Shown here one piece after another: positions 36,773-45,440 of a DNA stretch of 64,000 nt. The notes beneath the pieces are model-generated. The model searched no databases, was not told the DNA's origin, and worked only from the letters and a program-made list of their open reading frames with translations. Each line of letters opens with the position of its first letter. Within the stretch, counting starts at the first letter, position 1. Source of the stretch: Limnohabitans sp. Jir72 (GTDB taxonomy: Bacteria; Pseudomonadota; Gammaproteobacteria; Burkholderiales; Burkholderiaceae_C); contig NZ_NESC01000006.1 of NCBI RefSeq assembly GCF_003063575.1, positions 214,286-278,285 on the forward strand, given 5' to 3'. The position numbers were made by a program, and so were the translations under genes.

Positions 36773-37525
36773 ATGCCTCAAAACACCCTGCCGCCACCGC
36801 TGACAGCGCCTGACCAGCTCAATGCCACTTTGTCTTCTCAAGGCTTTGCGGTCTTGAGCGCCGACAGTGTCTGCGCTTTGGCAGGGGTGTCTGTGCAGGC
36901 CTTGCATGCACTGCAGCCCAGCTGGAACGACTTGCCGCCCGACCAGTACCTCAAAGACGGCGGACGCTACCGCCGCCGTCGGCATGCCAGTTTTGAAGTG
37001 ACTGGCGATGAACTCAAGGCCATGCCGCACCGTGCGCATTGGCAACCCGTGTCCTACAACGCCTTGCACGGCGGCATGCAGCGCTGGTTTGAGCCCATGA
37101 CCCAAGAGGTGGTTCAACAAGCGGTATGGTCTGCGCTGCTGCGCTGGCTGGCCCGCGTGGCGTCGGCGGCGCAGGGTGATCAGACCTGGTTCACCGAAGC
37201 GCATCAATTTCGCATCGACACCACCGACGGCATTGGCCGTCCCACCCCCGAGGGCGCGCACCGCGATGGCGTCAATTGGGTGGCGGTGTTTTTGATTGAC
37301 CGCCAAGGCATCAAGGGCGGTGAGACCCGTGTGTTCGATATGGACAGCCCGCGTGGCCAGCGTTTCACGCTGAGCGAGTCTTGGTCGCTTTTGCTTTTGG
37401 ACGACACCCGCGTCATCCATGAAACCACGCCAATTCAGCCCGAGCAGGACGGTGGCTGGCGCGATACGCTGGTGATCACTTTGCGATCAGGCGCTTTTTT
37501 GGATGAGTCCAGCGCGCAGGCTTGA
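36773..37525 (+). CDS. 2-oxoglutarate/Fe(II)-dependent dioxygenase family protein (PF10014-like)
   Basis: A 250-residue protein of the 2OG-Fe dioxygenase family that includes BsmA and free L-amino-acid hydroxylases such as isoleucine 4-hydroxylase. The iron triad is visible as H163 and D165 (in HRDGVNW) and H216 (VIHETTP), with R230 placed to bind 2-oxoglutarate. The N-terminal RYRRRRHASFEV segment is conserved in the family. The start at 36773 matches family length; an in-frame start 111 bp upstream has no support. No obvious operon partners. A role as an amino-acid hydroxylase is a good guess, but the substrate is unknown. Confidence 0.83.
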   Translation: MPQNTLPPPLTAPDQLNATLSSQGFAVLSADSVCALAGVSVQALHALQPSWNDLPPDQYLKDGGRYRRRRHASFEVTGDELKAMPHRAHWQPVSYNALHGGMQRWFEPMTQEVVQQAVWSALLRWLARVASAAQGDQTWFTEAHQFRIDTTDGIGRPTPEGAHRDGVNWVAVFLIDRQGIKGGETRVFDMDSPRGQRFTLSESWSLLLLDDTRVIHETTPIQPEQDGGWRDTLVITLRSGAFLDESSAQA

Positions 37526-37546
37526 ACAACATTCAAGGGATCATTT

Positions 37547-37580
37547 TTTGTGGGAGCCCACAGGGGTGGGTTCCCACAAA
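37547..37580. repeat. REP-like hairpin downstream of the dioxygenase gene
   Basis: Arms TTTGTGGGAGCCCA (37547-37560) and TGGGTTCCCACAAA (37567-37580) form a 14-bp stem with one G-U pair and a 6-nt loop. It starts 21 bp after the dioxygenase stop and lies between convergent genes, so it could end both transcripts. The TGTGGGAGC-type edge recalls the hairpin before hpaE. Confidence 0.7.
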
Positions 37581-37701
37581 GACAAAAATAGCCGAAAGGC
37601 CTATGTCGGGGCTGAAGCCACCAAGCTCCAAAGAGTCTGCCCCATCGCCCTTGCGTCGATGTGGGCAAGCCCTTAGTAGGCAGCTTGCTCGCCCCCGTGA
37701 T

Positions 37702-38886
37702 TTACATGCGCTCAAAAATCGCGGCGATGCCCTGGCCGCCGCCGATGCACATGGTCACCAGTGCGTAGCGGCCGTTCACGCGCTGCAACTCGTACAGGGC
37801 TTTGACGGTGATCAGGGCACCGGTCGCACCGATGGGGTGGCCCAGAGAAATGCCCGAGCCATTGGGGTTGACCTTGGCGGGGTCCAGGCCCAGCTCGCGG
37901 GTCACGGCGCAGGCTTGCGCGGCAAAGGCTTCGTTGGCTTCGATCACGTCCAGGTCATTCACCGTGAGGCCTGTTTTCTTGAGCACGGCGTGCGTGGCCG
38001 AAATGGGACCCACGCCCATGATTTTGGGATCCAGACCGGTGTGGGCGTAACCCACCAAGCGGGCCATGGGCTTGGCACCACGGGCTTTGGCAGCACCTGC
38101 TTCCATCAGCACCACTGCGGCGGCTGCATCGTTGATGCCCGAGGCGTTGCCAGCGGTCACCGTGCCGTTTTCTTTCACGAACACGGGCTTGAGTTTGGCC
38201 ATGTCTTCGAGCTTGCAGCCAGGGCGGAAGTGCTCGTCGGTGGTGTAGGCCACGTCGCCTTTTTTGCTTTTCAGCATGACCGGCATGATCTGGTCTTTGA
38301 AGTAACCGGCTGCTGTGGCGCGTTCGGCGCGGTTGTGGCTTTCCACAGCCAGCGCGTCTTGCATCTCGCGGGTGATGCCGTACTTGGCGGCCACGTTTTC
38401 AGCCGTCACGCCCATGTGGATGGTGTGGAAGGGGTCGTGCAGGGCACCGAGCACCATGTCAACCATCTTGGTGTCACCCATGCGGGCACCCCAGCGGGCC
38501 GACAGCGAAGCGTAGGGACCACGGCTCATGTTTTCAGCGCCGCCGCCAATGGCGATGTCGCAGTCGCCCAGCAAGATGGACTGGCTGGCACTCACGATGG
38601 CCTGCAGGCCCGAGCCGCACAGGCGGTTCACGTTGAAGGCGGGCGTGCCTTCGGCGCAGCCACCGTTGATGGCGGCCACGCGCGACAGGTACATGTCTTT
38701 GGGTTCGGTGTTGACCACATGGCCAAACACCACATGGCCGACGTCCTTGCCGTCGGTGCCTGCGCGGGACAGGGCTTCGCGCACAACTTGTGCGGCCAGC
38801 TCGGTGGGGGCGATGTCTTTGAGGCTGCCGCCATAGGTACCAATGGCGGTGCGCACACCGCTGACAACAACAACTTCACGGCTCAT
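37702..38886 (-). CDS. bktB: Acetyl-CoA C-acyltransferase, BktB-type beta-ketothiolase
   Basis: A 394-residue thiolase. The acyl-binding C90 (NRLCGSGLQAIVSA), the GHPIGATGA histidine and the C-terminal cysteine in VTMCIGGGQG make up the complete catalytic set. The N-terminus SREVVVVSGVRTAIGTYGGS and the overall sequence closely follow Cupriavidus necator BktB, which makes beta-ketovaleryl-CoA and acetoacetyl-CoA for polyhydroxyalkanoates and degrades longer ketoacyl-CoAs. It lies alone on the minus strand, without phaB/phaC. The symbol is by resemblance. Confidence 0.9.
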   Translation of the reverse strand: MSREVVVVSGVRTAIGTYGGSLKDIAPTELAAQVVREALSRAGTDGKDVGHVVFGHVVNTEPKDMYLSRVAAINGGCAEGTPAFNVNRLCGSGLQAIVSASQSILLGDCDIAIGGGAENMSRGPYASLSARWGARMGDTKMVDMVLGALHDPFHTIHMGVTAENVAAKYGITREMQDALAVESHNRAERATAAGYFKDQIMPVMLKSKKGDVAYTTDEHFRPGCKLEDMAKLKPVFVKENGTVTAGNASGINDAAAAVVLMEAGAAKARGAKPMARLVGYAHTGLDPKIMGVGPISATHAVLKKTGLTVNDLDVIEANEAFAAQACAVTRELGLDPAKVNPNGSGISLGHPIGATGALITVKALYELQRVNGRYALVTMCIGGGQGIAAIFERM

Positions 38887-39013
38887 GGGATGTCTCCAGA
38901 TTAAGAAAATTGATAAATGGGGATGGGTTACAACGCCGATCAGTGTCAGACACGTTGGCTACAACGGCCTGACAAGTGGCTGGCTTGGACTCGGTGGTGC
39001 TCACCCGGGGCTT

Positions 39014-39769
39014 TCAGCTCCGCACGTCAGCCACCGGTTCGCGCCCGAAGTCGGGCCGAGCCAAAAAGCGCAGCACCAGTTCGGCAGCCTGTGCGGGCGA
39101 GCTGAGTTGGCCTTGGGCCTTGAGTTGCAAAAACTTCGACTGGTCTGGAAAGGACTCGCCTGCTGCACCGCGCAGCTGCACCTGCATGTCGGTGTCGATG
39201 ACGCCGGGCGCCAAGGAGCAGACCTTGGCACCATGGGGTTTGAGCGATTCGTCCAGGGCCATGCAGCGGGTGAAGTGGTCCATGCCTGCTTTGGCCGCGC
39301 AGTAGCCCGCTTGCGAGGCCATGGCATAGCGGCCCAGGCCCGATGAAATGTTGAGCACTTTGCGTGGCATGCCCCAGCTTTCGGTGGCCCCAAGAAAGGC
39401 GGCGCACAGTTGCATGGGGGCCTCAAGGCCAACGCGCAGCGCTTGGGCCAGAGCCTGCGGCTTGGCGTGGCTCAAAGGTTCGATGGGCGGGATCATCCCC
39501 GCGTTGTTGATGAGGGTGGCGCTTGCCCAAGGTGCCGGGCCCTGTTGCGTCAGCCAAAGTCCCAAGCGTTCACTGGCACCTTGTCCGTCGCTCAAGTCAT
39601 GGTGCCATTGGCTCAAGGAAGTCTGTGCCTGGCTGGCGCTGGCGGCCAGATCTTGGTTGGCGTGGCGTGCGATGCAGACCAGGACATGCTCGGGATGCAG
39701 CAATTGCTCGGCGATGGCCAAGCCCATGCCGCGCGAGGCACCAGTCAAAATGTAGAGGTGTTTTTGCAT
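39014..39769 (-). CDS. Short-chain dehydrogenase/reductase
   Basis: A 251-residue classical SDR. The NAD(P)-binding motif TGASRGMGLAIAEQLL (near residue 8), the structural LINNAGM, and the catalytic S-Y-K set (ISSGLG, then YCAAK) are present. The overall look is sepiapterin-reductase-like (YueD group), but the substrate cannot be fixed. The ATG at 39769 places the Rossmann motif at the normal distance from the start; a longer version beginning at 39868 would add an unlikely hydrophilic leader. It is divergent from the TPR-glycosyltransferase-like gene. Confidence 0.87.
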   Translation of the reverse strand: MQKHLYILTGASRGMGLAIAEQLLHPEHVLVCIARHANQDLAASASQAQTSLSQWHHDLSDGQGASERLGLWLTQQGPAPWASATLINNAGMIPPIEPLSHAKPQALAQALRVGLEAPMQLCAAFLGATESWGMPRKVLNISSGLGRYAMASQAGYCAAKAGMDHFTRCMALDESLKPHGAKVCSLAPGVIDTDMQVQLRGAAGESFPDQSKFLQLKAQGQLSSPAQAAELVLRFLARPDFGREPVADVRS

Positions 39770-39951
39770 AGGCTCAGATGCTAGTCGGTGTGGGCTACAA
39801 GCGCAAAAGCCCAAGCCATTTGGCAGTAGCGCAGATGACAGCCGAGGTTCTCGGTCTGCTTGGCTCACTAATTCTTTGGAGAATGCTTTTCGATTTCAAT
39901 CCATGCCAAAGTGTTTGTTTGGGTATGCTTGGCGCTTTGCCGCGACCACAC

Positions 39952-41217
39952 ATGCCAGCCAAGCCACGTTCACCCTCAAACATTGCCCGTTTGAACCAAA
40001 GCCTGAGCGCTTTGGGTCAGCGTTTTGTGCAGCTTTGTGCCCAGGGCGATCATGCGGCAGCCTTGGCGGTCAATGCGCAGGCCCGCGCCCTGATGCCCGA
40101 GCACCCGCAAATTTTGGGCGATGCGGCTTTGTGCCATTTGCGTTTGCGCGAATACAACAAATCCTATGCGCTGTACCGCCAAGCCTGCGCTTTGGGGCCG
40201 CAAGATGTGAACCTGTGGGATGGTTTGACGGAGGTGTGTGGTCACCTGGGGCGCCATGCCGAAGTGCGTGAGCACGGCCTGCGCAGTTTGCAACTCAAGG
40301 ATGCCCTGACGCAGGGCCAAACCCCCATGCCTGTGCCTGCACAGTCTGCCGTGCCCACGGCCGACCGTCTGCGCCAGGTGATCGCCTTCAGCCTGTTTGG
40401 TGACAACCCCCGCTATGGCGAGACGGCCAAGCTCAATGCCATGGTGGCGCAGCAGTTGCTGCCGCAGTGGATTTGCCGCTTTTACGTGGACGAGACCGTG
40501 CCCGCACAAGTGCGCTCGGGCTTGCTGGCGCTGGGCGCGCAGGTGCACGAGGTCAGCCCACAGGACCGGCAAGAACTCAGTGGTTTGATGTGGCGATTTT
40601 TGGTGTTGGAAGACGCGGGCGTGGACCGCTTTTTGATCCGGGATGCCGACTCCTTGATCTCGCGGCGCGAGGTGGCCGCCATCGAGGCCTGGTTGCAAAG
40701 CGGCCAGTGTTTTCACCTGATGCGCGACTATTTCTCTCACACCGAGTTGTTGCTGGCGGGCATGTGGGGCGGCTGTTGCGGCATTTTCAAAAATGTGCGC
40801 CAGCAGATGGTGCAGTACATCGCTCAAGGCCAGTACCTGGGCGCCCGTGTGGTGGACCAGCATTTCTTGCGCATGCACATCTGGCCCACCGTCAAGCAAA
40901 GCCTGTTGTCACACGATCCGGTCTTTGGTTTCATGGGCGGGCAGGACTTTCCGCCCCACGAAGCGCAAGACTTGGGGCTGGACTTTCATGTGGGCTGCAA
41001 TCTGTCGTCCAGCAGCATCGGCGCTGACAGCGCCTTGCCCGACGGCCAGCGTGTCCGCTGGAAGATCGAGGATTTGCAAGGACAAACGATTTGCCAATAC
41101 GACACACCCGTTCGCCAGGGGCAGTGGCGTGCGGATGTGCCGGGCCCATACGCCAAACTCCTGCAGGACGGCGTCTGGCGGGTGCAGGTGTTGGGTGCTG
41201 AGGTGCTGGGCGCTTGA
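39952..41217 (+). CDS. TPR-repeat protein with glycosyltransferase-like C-terminal domain
   Basis: About 421 residues from the ATG at 39952; ATG 39925 is an equally possible start and neither has a good ribosome site. The N-terminal 130 residues are TPR-like helical hairpins (FVQLCAQGDHAAALAVNAQA, ALCHLRLREYNKSYALYRQA). The middle begins RLRQVIAFSLFGDNPRYGET and continues with WICRFYVDETVP and RFLIRDADSLISRREVAAIE. The DADS element resembles the DxD metal motif of nucleotide-sugar transferases. The C-terminal 60 residues are beta-rich. A sugar transfer to protein or lipid is a reasonable suggestion, not shown. It is isolated and converges on the cytochrome genes with 6 bp between stops. Confidence 0.7.
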   Translation: MPAKPRSPSNIARLNQSLSALGQRFVQLCAQGDHAAALAVNAQARALMPEHPQILGDAALCHLRLREYNKSYALYRQACALGPQDVNLWDGLTEVCGHLGRHAEVREHGLRSLQLKDALTQGQTPMPVPAQSAVPTADRLRQVIAFSLFGDNPRYGETAKLNAMVAQQLLPQWICRFYVDETVPAQVRSGLLALGAQVHEVSPQDRQELSGLMWRFLVLEDAGVDRFLIRDADSLISRREVAAIEAWLQSGQCFHLMRDYFSHTELLLAGMWGGCCGIFKNVRQQMVQYIAQGQYLGARVVDQHFLRMHIWPTVKQSLLSHDPVFGFMGGQDFPPHEAQDLGLDFHVGCNLSSSSIGADSALPDGQRVRWKIEDLQGQTICQYDTPVRQGQWRADVPGPYAKLLQDGVWRVQVLGAEVLGA

Positions 41218-41223
41218 AGTGCC

Positions 41224-42576
41224 TCACTGGTCTTGTGAAGCCCGTATACGGTTGACCTGCAAGGGGGTGACCTCCCCACCTTGATTGCCCCATTGGGTGC
41301 GCAGGTGCGTCAGCACCGCCGCGATGTCGCGGTCGTCCAGCTCCAGCACAAAGGGCGGCATGCCAAAGGGGCGGGGGTGGCCCGCTGTGGCTGGTGAGTA
41401 GCCGCCATGCAGCACCATCTGCACCAGGTTGGTCGGGTCGCGCAACTGCACGGTGCGGTTGCCCGCCAGGGCAGGGTAGGCCACTTGGCCGTTCGCGGTG
41501 CGCACGCCCTGGCCTTGGTCGCCGTGGCATTGGGCGCAATGCCGCTCGTAGGTCTTGAGGCCCATCTCGGCCACGCGCAGGCTCACAGGGGCACGTGCCG
41601 CAGGCGTGTCAGTGGCGGGTGCTTTTTGCGCCCGTGACTGGAGGTACACCGCCATGGCCTGCAAATCGGCCGGGGTCGTGTATTGCGTGCCGTGCTGCAC
41701 CACCTCGGCCATGGGGCCGCTGGTTTGGGCATGGGCCGAGGTGCCGGTGCCCAGCAGGCGGACGATCTCGGCCAGCGGCGTGCTGGCCAATCCGGTCTCA
41801 CGGTCGCGGGTCAGGTCAGGGGCATACCAGTTGACGATGGGCATCAGCCCACCCGACAGGTCATCGACTGGGCCACTGGCGCCCAAGGCATTGCGTGGGC
41901 TGTGGCAGGCCGCGCAGTGGCCCAAGCCCTGAACCAGGTAGGCGCCCCGGTTCCACTCGGCGCTTTGCTTGGCATCTGCCACGAAGGGCGACGGTTTGAA
42001 AAACAAGCTGCGCCAAACCGCCAAGGCCGGCTGCGTGCCCACGGGCCACATCAGGGTGTGGGGCGTGGGGGCTTGTTGCACGGGCGCAAGGCTGTGCAGC
42101 CAGGCCAGCAGCGCATCGCTGTCTTCGCGGGTGATCACGCTGGTGTGGTTGTAGGGAAATGCCGGGACCAAGAGGCGACCGTTTTGGGATCGGCCATGGT
42201 GCAAGGCTTGCCAGAAATCGTCTGCGCTCCACTGGCCCAGACCGGTCGCAGGGTCGGGGGTGAGGTTGCTGCTGTAGACGCCGCCAAAAGGCGTGTCGAT
42301 GCGCCTGCCGCCCGCCATGGGGGGGGCACCTTTGGCGCTGTGGCAAGCGATGCAATTGCCCACCCGCGCCAGGTATTGGCCGCGCTCGATCTGCGCTGCG
42401 TTTGGTGCTGCGTTGCCGGGTGTGGATGCGGGCGCAGATGCCGTTGTGGGTGCAGGTGTGGCTACGTCTGGGCGCCCAAACCAGTGGCTGCCCCAGTTGT
42501 CCACGGCCACATAAACCGTCAAGGCCAGCAGGATGCCCAACAGGCCAATGCCGATGCGTGACGTGCCTGTTTTCAT
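41224..42576 (-). CDS. Triheme cytochrome c (alcohol/gluconate dehydrogenase cytochrome subunit-like)
   Basis: A 450-residue membrane-anchored or periplasmic cytochrome c with an N-terminal hydrophobic segment (GIGLLGILLALTVYVAV). Three heme sites CxxCH are at C75-H79 (NCIACH), C221-H225 (HCAACH) and C347-H351 (HCAQCH), each with the spacing of the three-domain cytochrome subunits of membrane dehydrogenases (AdhB, GadC types). No dehydrogenase flavoprotein or quinoprotein gene lies nearby, so the electron source is unknown. It starts within the stop of the preceding diheme cytochrome gene (ATGA at 42573-42576), so both are made together. Confidence 0.9.
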   Translation of the reverse strand: MKTGTSRIGIGLLGILLALTVYVAVDNWGSHWFGRPDVATPAPTTASAPASTPGNAAPNAAQIERGQYLARVGNCIACHSAKGAPPMAGGRRIDTPFGGVYSSNLTPDPATGLGQWSADDFWQALHHGRSQNGRLLVPAFPYNHTSVITREDSDALLAWLHSLAPVQQAPTPHTLMWPVGTQPALAVWRSLFFKPSPFVADAKQSAEWNRGAYLVQGLGHCAACHSPRNALGASGPVDDLSGGLMPIVNWYAPDLTRDRETGLASTPLAEIVRLLGTGTSAHAQTSGPMAEVVQHGTQYTTPADLQAMAVYLQSRAQKAPATDTPAARAPVSLRVAEMGLKTYERHCAQCHGDQGQGVRTANGQVAYPALAGNRTVQLRDPTNLVQMVLHGGYSPATAGHPRPFGMPPFVLELDDRDIAAVLTHLRTQWGNQGGEVTPLQVNRIRASQDQ

Positions 42577-43319
42577 GGTTTAGCACCCTGCAGTTCAGGG
42601 GCGCTGCCGCAGCGCAAGGCTTCGGGCAATGGCTTGCCCTGGGGCGCTTTTGCCGCAGGGTGGGTGTCGGCAGGCAAGGGCTGGCGCGCCAGCCAGCTGG
42701 AGACTGCGATCAGGTCTTCGGCTGGGATGCGTTTGACCACCTCGGCCATGCAGTCCGGCGCCAACGCTTTGCGCTGACCGGTTTGCCAGGCACCCAGCTG
42801 GGCGTTCAGGTAATCCAGGGGCAGGCCCAGCAGGCCGGGCACGTTGGCTTGCACACCGGTCAGGCGCGCACCGTGGCACTGCGTGCAGGCGGGTAGGCCC
42901 CGGCTGGCGTCGCCTTGCGTGACCAGTTGTTGACCTTTGGCCAGGCGCTCGGGCGTGATCGCATTGCTGGCGCTGGGGGGAAGGTAGGGCAAGTCCAGCG
43001 ATGAGAAATACCGGGCCATCTCGCCCAGGTACTCGTCGGTCAGCGGATCGATCAGGCGGGCCATCAGCTCGTAGTGGCGGCGGCCCTGCGCGAAGTTGCG
43101 CAGTTGGTTGTGCAGGTACCCGGCTGGCTTGCCGGCCAGGCGGGGGTAGTAGCCATCGGGCCCGGCGCGGCCTTGGTCGCCGTGGCAGGCCATGCAGGCG
43201 CGGGTGCGCTCGGCCATGTTGTCGGCAAACCGGGCGGGGGTCTGGGCCTGCGCGGCGATGGCCGTGAGGCCCAAGATGCCGCTCAGTGTCCAGGCGACAA
43301 GGCGCAACGGGGACTTCAT
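42573..43319 (-). CDS. Diheme cytochrome c4-like protein
   Basis: A 248-residue exported diheme cytochrome c. From the chosen ATG at 43319 the signal peptide MKSPLRLVAWTLSGILGLTA is followed by two class I heme domains, with CMACH (C42-H46) and CTQCH (C145-H149), as in cytochrome c4. Methionine ligands are plausible but not assigned. An ATG at 43340 is an alternative start. It overlaps the start of the triheme cytochrome gene. A joint electron relay to a terminal oxidase is a natural reading. The frame stays open far upstream into other genes, but nothing there is translated. Confidence 0.88.
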   Translation of the reverse strand: MKSPLRLVAWTLSGILGLTAIAAQAQTPARFADNMAERTRACMACHGDQGRAGPDGYYPRLAGKPAGYLHNQLRNFAQGRRHYELMARLIDPLTDEYLGEMARYFSSLDLPYLPPSASNAITPERLAKGQQLVTQGDASRGLPACTQCHGARLTGVQANVPGLLGLPLDYLNAQLGAWQTGQRKALAPDCMAEVVKRIPAEDLIAVSSWLARQPLPADTHPAAKAPQGKPLPEALRCGSAPELQGAKP

Positions 43320-43436
43320 TTGTGAAAAAAATAACCTCATGCACTGAAGATAACCGATGCGGCGACAATATCGGGTTTTCCGCTTGGTTGTGCAGGCCAC
43401 GCCAAGCGCTTTGTGACCCTTTCGAATTCCAAGAAC

Positions 43437-43955
43437 ATGTCCGATATCCAAGTCCGATTTGCCACCCAACAAGACGCTGCCGCAGTGGCCGCCCTGCACC
43501 TGAACGCTTGCCGCATGGCCTATGCCGGTCAGGTGCCTGACGAGCATTGGGCCGCCACGCCCATGGCCAAGCGCGTGACGTTCTGGAAAGAAGCCATTGA
43601 ATACGGCGAACCCCAGGTGATGGTGGCGTTGGACGGCAAGGACATCGTGGGCTTTGTGGGCTTTGACCGCTCGCGCGATCCGAAATCCAAAAACACCACT
43701 GGCGAGATCTGGGCCATCTATGCTGCGCCCGAGCGCATCGGCCAAGGCGTGGGACTGGCCCTGTGGGATGCCGCCCGTGAAGGCCTGCAGGACGAAGACT
43801 GCACCGATGTGACCGTGTGGTTGCCTTTGCTGCACGAGCAGACCCTGCGCTTTCACGAATTGGCGGGCTTCAAGCGCGAGATGAACACCGCCCGCACCGT
43901 GCCCTTGGGCGGCGTGAAGGTGGAAGAAGTCCGCCTCAAGCGCAAGCTGGGCTGA
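43437..43955 (+). CDS. GNAT-family N-acetyltransferase
   Basis: A 172-residue acetyl-CoA-dependent acyltransferase. The N-terminal VRFATQQDAAAVAALHLNAC, the hydrophobic VGFVGFDR strand, the acetyl-CoA loop IYAAPERIGQGVGLALWDAA and the late FHELAGFKRE segment match the GNAT fold. Its substrate may be an amine, aminoglycoside-like molecule or protein N-terminus; nothing in the context decides it. It stands alone between the divergent cytochrome genes and dusC, with a 37-bp gap to dusC. Confidence 0.87.
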   Translation: MSDIQVRFATQQDAAAVAALHLNACRMAYAGQVPDEHWAATPMAKRVTFWKEAIEYGEPQVMVALDGKDIVGFVGFDRSRDPKSKNTTGEIWAIYAAPERIGQGVGLALWDAAREGLQDEDCTDVTVWLPLLHEQTLRFHELAGFKREMNTARTVPLGGVKVEEVRLKRKLG

Positions 43956-43992
43956 AGCACTCAGCCGCCGCGCCGTTGAGGTTTCCCGACTT

Positions 43993-44970
43993 ATGAGACT
44001 CCTTTTGGCGCCCATGGAGGGCCTGCTTGACCACACGCTGCGCGACATGCTCACGCGGGTGGGCGGGGTGGACTTGTGCGTGACCGAGTTCATCCGGGTG
44101 ACCAACACGGTTTTGCCGCGCAGGGCCTTCATCCGGGTGGCACCCGAGTTGCTCAACAACAGCCGCACCGTGGCGGGCGTGCCGGTGCGGGTGCAATTGC
44201 TGGGCTCTGACCCGATCTGCCTGGCCGACAATGCGGCGGCTTTGGCCGAGCTGGAGCCGTATGGCATTGACCTGAACTTTGGCTGCCCTGCCAAGACCGT
44301 GAACCAGCACCGGGGTGGGGCGGTCTTGCTGGACGAGCCCGAGCTGGTGGGGCAAATCGTGGCGGCCGTGCGCCAGGCGGTGCCCGCGCACATTCCTGTA
44401 TCGGCCAAGATGCGTTTGGGCTTCAACGACGACAGCCGCGCCGAAGACTGCGCCCAGGCCATCGAGGCGGCTGGCGCCAGCGATCTGGTGGTGCATGCCC
44501 GCACCAAGGCCCATGGCTACCGGCCCCCGGCGTATTGGGACCGCATTGCCGACTTGCGCCAGCATGTGCGCTTGCCCATGGTGGCCAATGGCGAAATTTG
44601 GACGGTGGCCGACGCTTTGCGCTGTCGTGAAGTGACCGGGTGTGACCGTTTGATGATCGGGCGCGGCATGGTGTCGGACCCCGGGTTGGCGCTGGCCATT
44701 GCGAGACACGATGCGGGCCTGTCCGAGGGCGAAGAAGGCCGCGCCGTACCTTGGCCGGTGATCGCTGGTTTGCTGCAGTTGTTTTGGGTGGGGGTCAGCC
44801 TGCGGGTGGCACCCCGACACCGCTCAGGGCGCCTCAAGCAGTGGCTCAATTACCTGCGCAAGGTTTACCCCGAGGCGCAGCAGGCGTTTGATGCGTTGCG
44901 TCTGATCCACGATCCTGCGCTGATGGCGCAGTGGCTGGCGCGTCAGGAAATGATGGCGCCCGCCGTTTGA
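43993..44970 (+). CDS. dusC: tRNA-dihydrouridine synthase C
   Basis: A 325-residue flavoenzyme that reduces a uridine in the D-loop (U16 for DusC). The N-terminus RLLLAPMEGLLDHTLRDML, the conserved cysteine in DLNFGCPAKTVNQHRGGA, the ARTKAHGY phosphate-site histidine and VANGEIWTVADA are diagnostic, and the C-terminal helical domain matches DusC. The RSGRLKQWLNYLR tail is typical of the DusC subgroup rather than DusA or DusB. Confidence 0.93.
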   Translation: MRLLLAPMEGLLDHTLRDMLTRVGGVDLCVTEFIRVTNTVLPRRAFIRVAPELLNNSRTVAGVPVRVQLLGSDPICLADNAAALAELEPYGIDLNFGCPAKTVNQHRGGAVLLDEPELVGQIVAAVRQAVPAHIPVSAKMRLGFNDDSRAEDCAQAIEAAGASDLVVHARTKAHGYRPPAYWDRIADLRQHVRLPMVANGEIWTVADALRCREVTGCDRLMIGRGMVSDPGLALAIARHDAGLSEGEEGRAVPWPVIAGLLQLFWVGVSLRVAPRHRSGRLKQWLNYLRKVYPEAQQAFDALRLIHDPALMAQWLARQEMMAPAV

Positions 44971-45009
44971 TGCACAGGGGCGTGCAGCCTGCAGGCCGCA
45001 CCCGTAGGT

Positions 45010-45375
45010 TCAGGCGATGGGGTTCAGCGCCAAGTGCTGGGCCACTTCGGTGCGCAACTGTTCAAGTTGCGGGGCCAGTTGGCCATAAGCGCTGCGCACT
45101 TCGGCGGGCTCGCCATGCTTGCTCAATTGCTCAAGTGCGACCACGCGTTCCACCAAGCTGTCTACGCAAAAAACAGGTGTAAAACCTTTGAGCTGGTGTA
45201 ACACCCGGTGGGCACCATGGACATCATCTTTGTTCAGCAACTCAATGATTCGGGGCAAATCTGTGCTCAGGGTTTGCTGCAAGGTTTTGAGCAAGCTCAG
45301 TACCCCATTGGCGTCCCCGATGAATTCCATGGCCCTTTCAACGGACAGATAGATGGGGGCGGCAGACTTGCTCAT
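45010..45375 (-). CDS. Hpt-domain phosphotransfer protein
   Basis: A 121-residue all-helical histidine phosphotransfer protein. The phosphoacceptor is H60 in VLHQLKGFTPVF, followed by the usual helix of hydrophobic and acidic residues. Free-standing Hpt proteins relay phosphate between hybrid kinases and regulators. The hybrid kinase at 1.6-4.3 kb in this window lacks its own Hpt domain and is a candidate partner, as is the HTH-receiver protein at 31.5 kb; both are inference. It is convergent with dusC and divergent from nothing nearby. Confidence 0.88.
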   Translation of the reverse strand: MSKSAAPIYLSVERAMEFIGDANGVLSLLKTLQQTLSTDLPRIIELLNKDDVHGAHRVLHQLKGFTPVFCVDSLVERVVALEQLSKHGEPAEVRSAYGQLAPQLEQLRTEVAQHLALNPIA

Positions 45376-45440
45376 ACAGGATGGGTGAAGTTTTAAGGCT
45401 TAAATGGACGTTACAAAATGAAACGTTTGAAGTCCGTATT

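Noticed and set aside
43320..44507. Long N-terminal extension of the diheme cytochrome frame
   Set aside because: It would run opposite dusC and the GNAT gene; a signal peptide begins at 43319.
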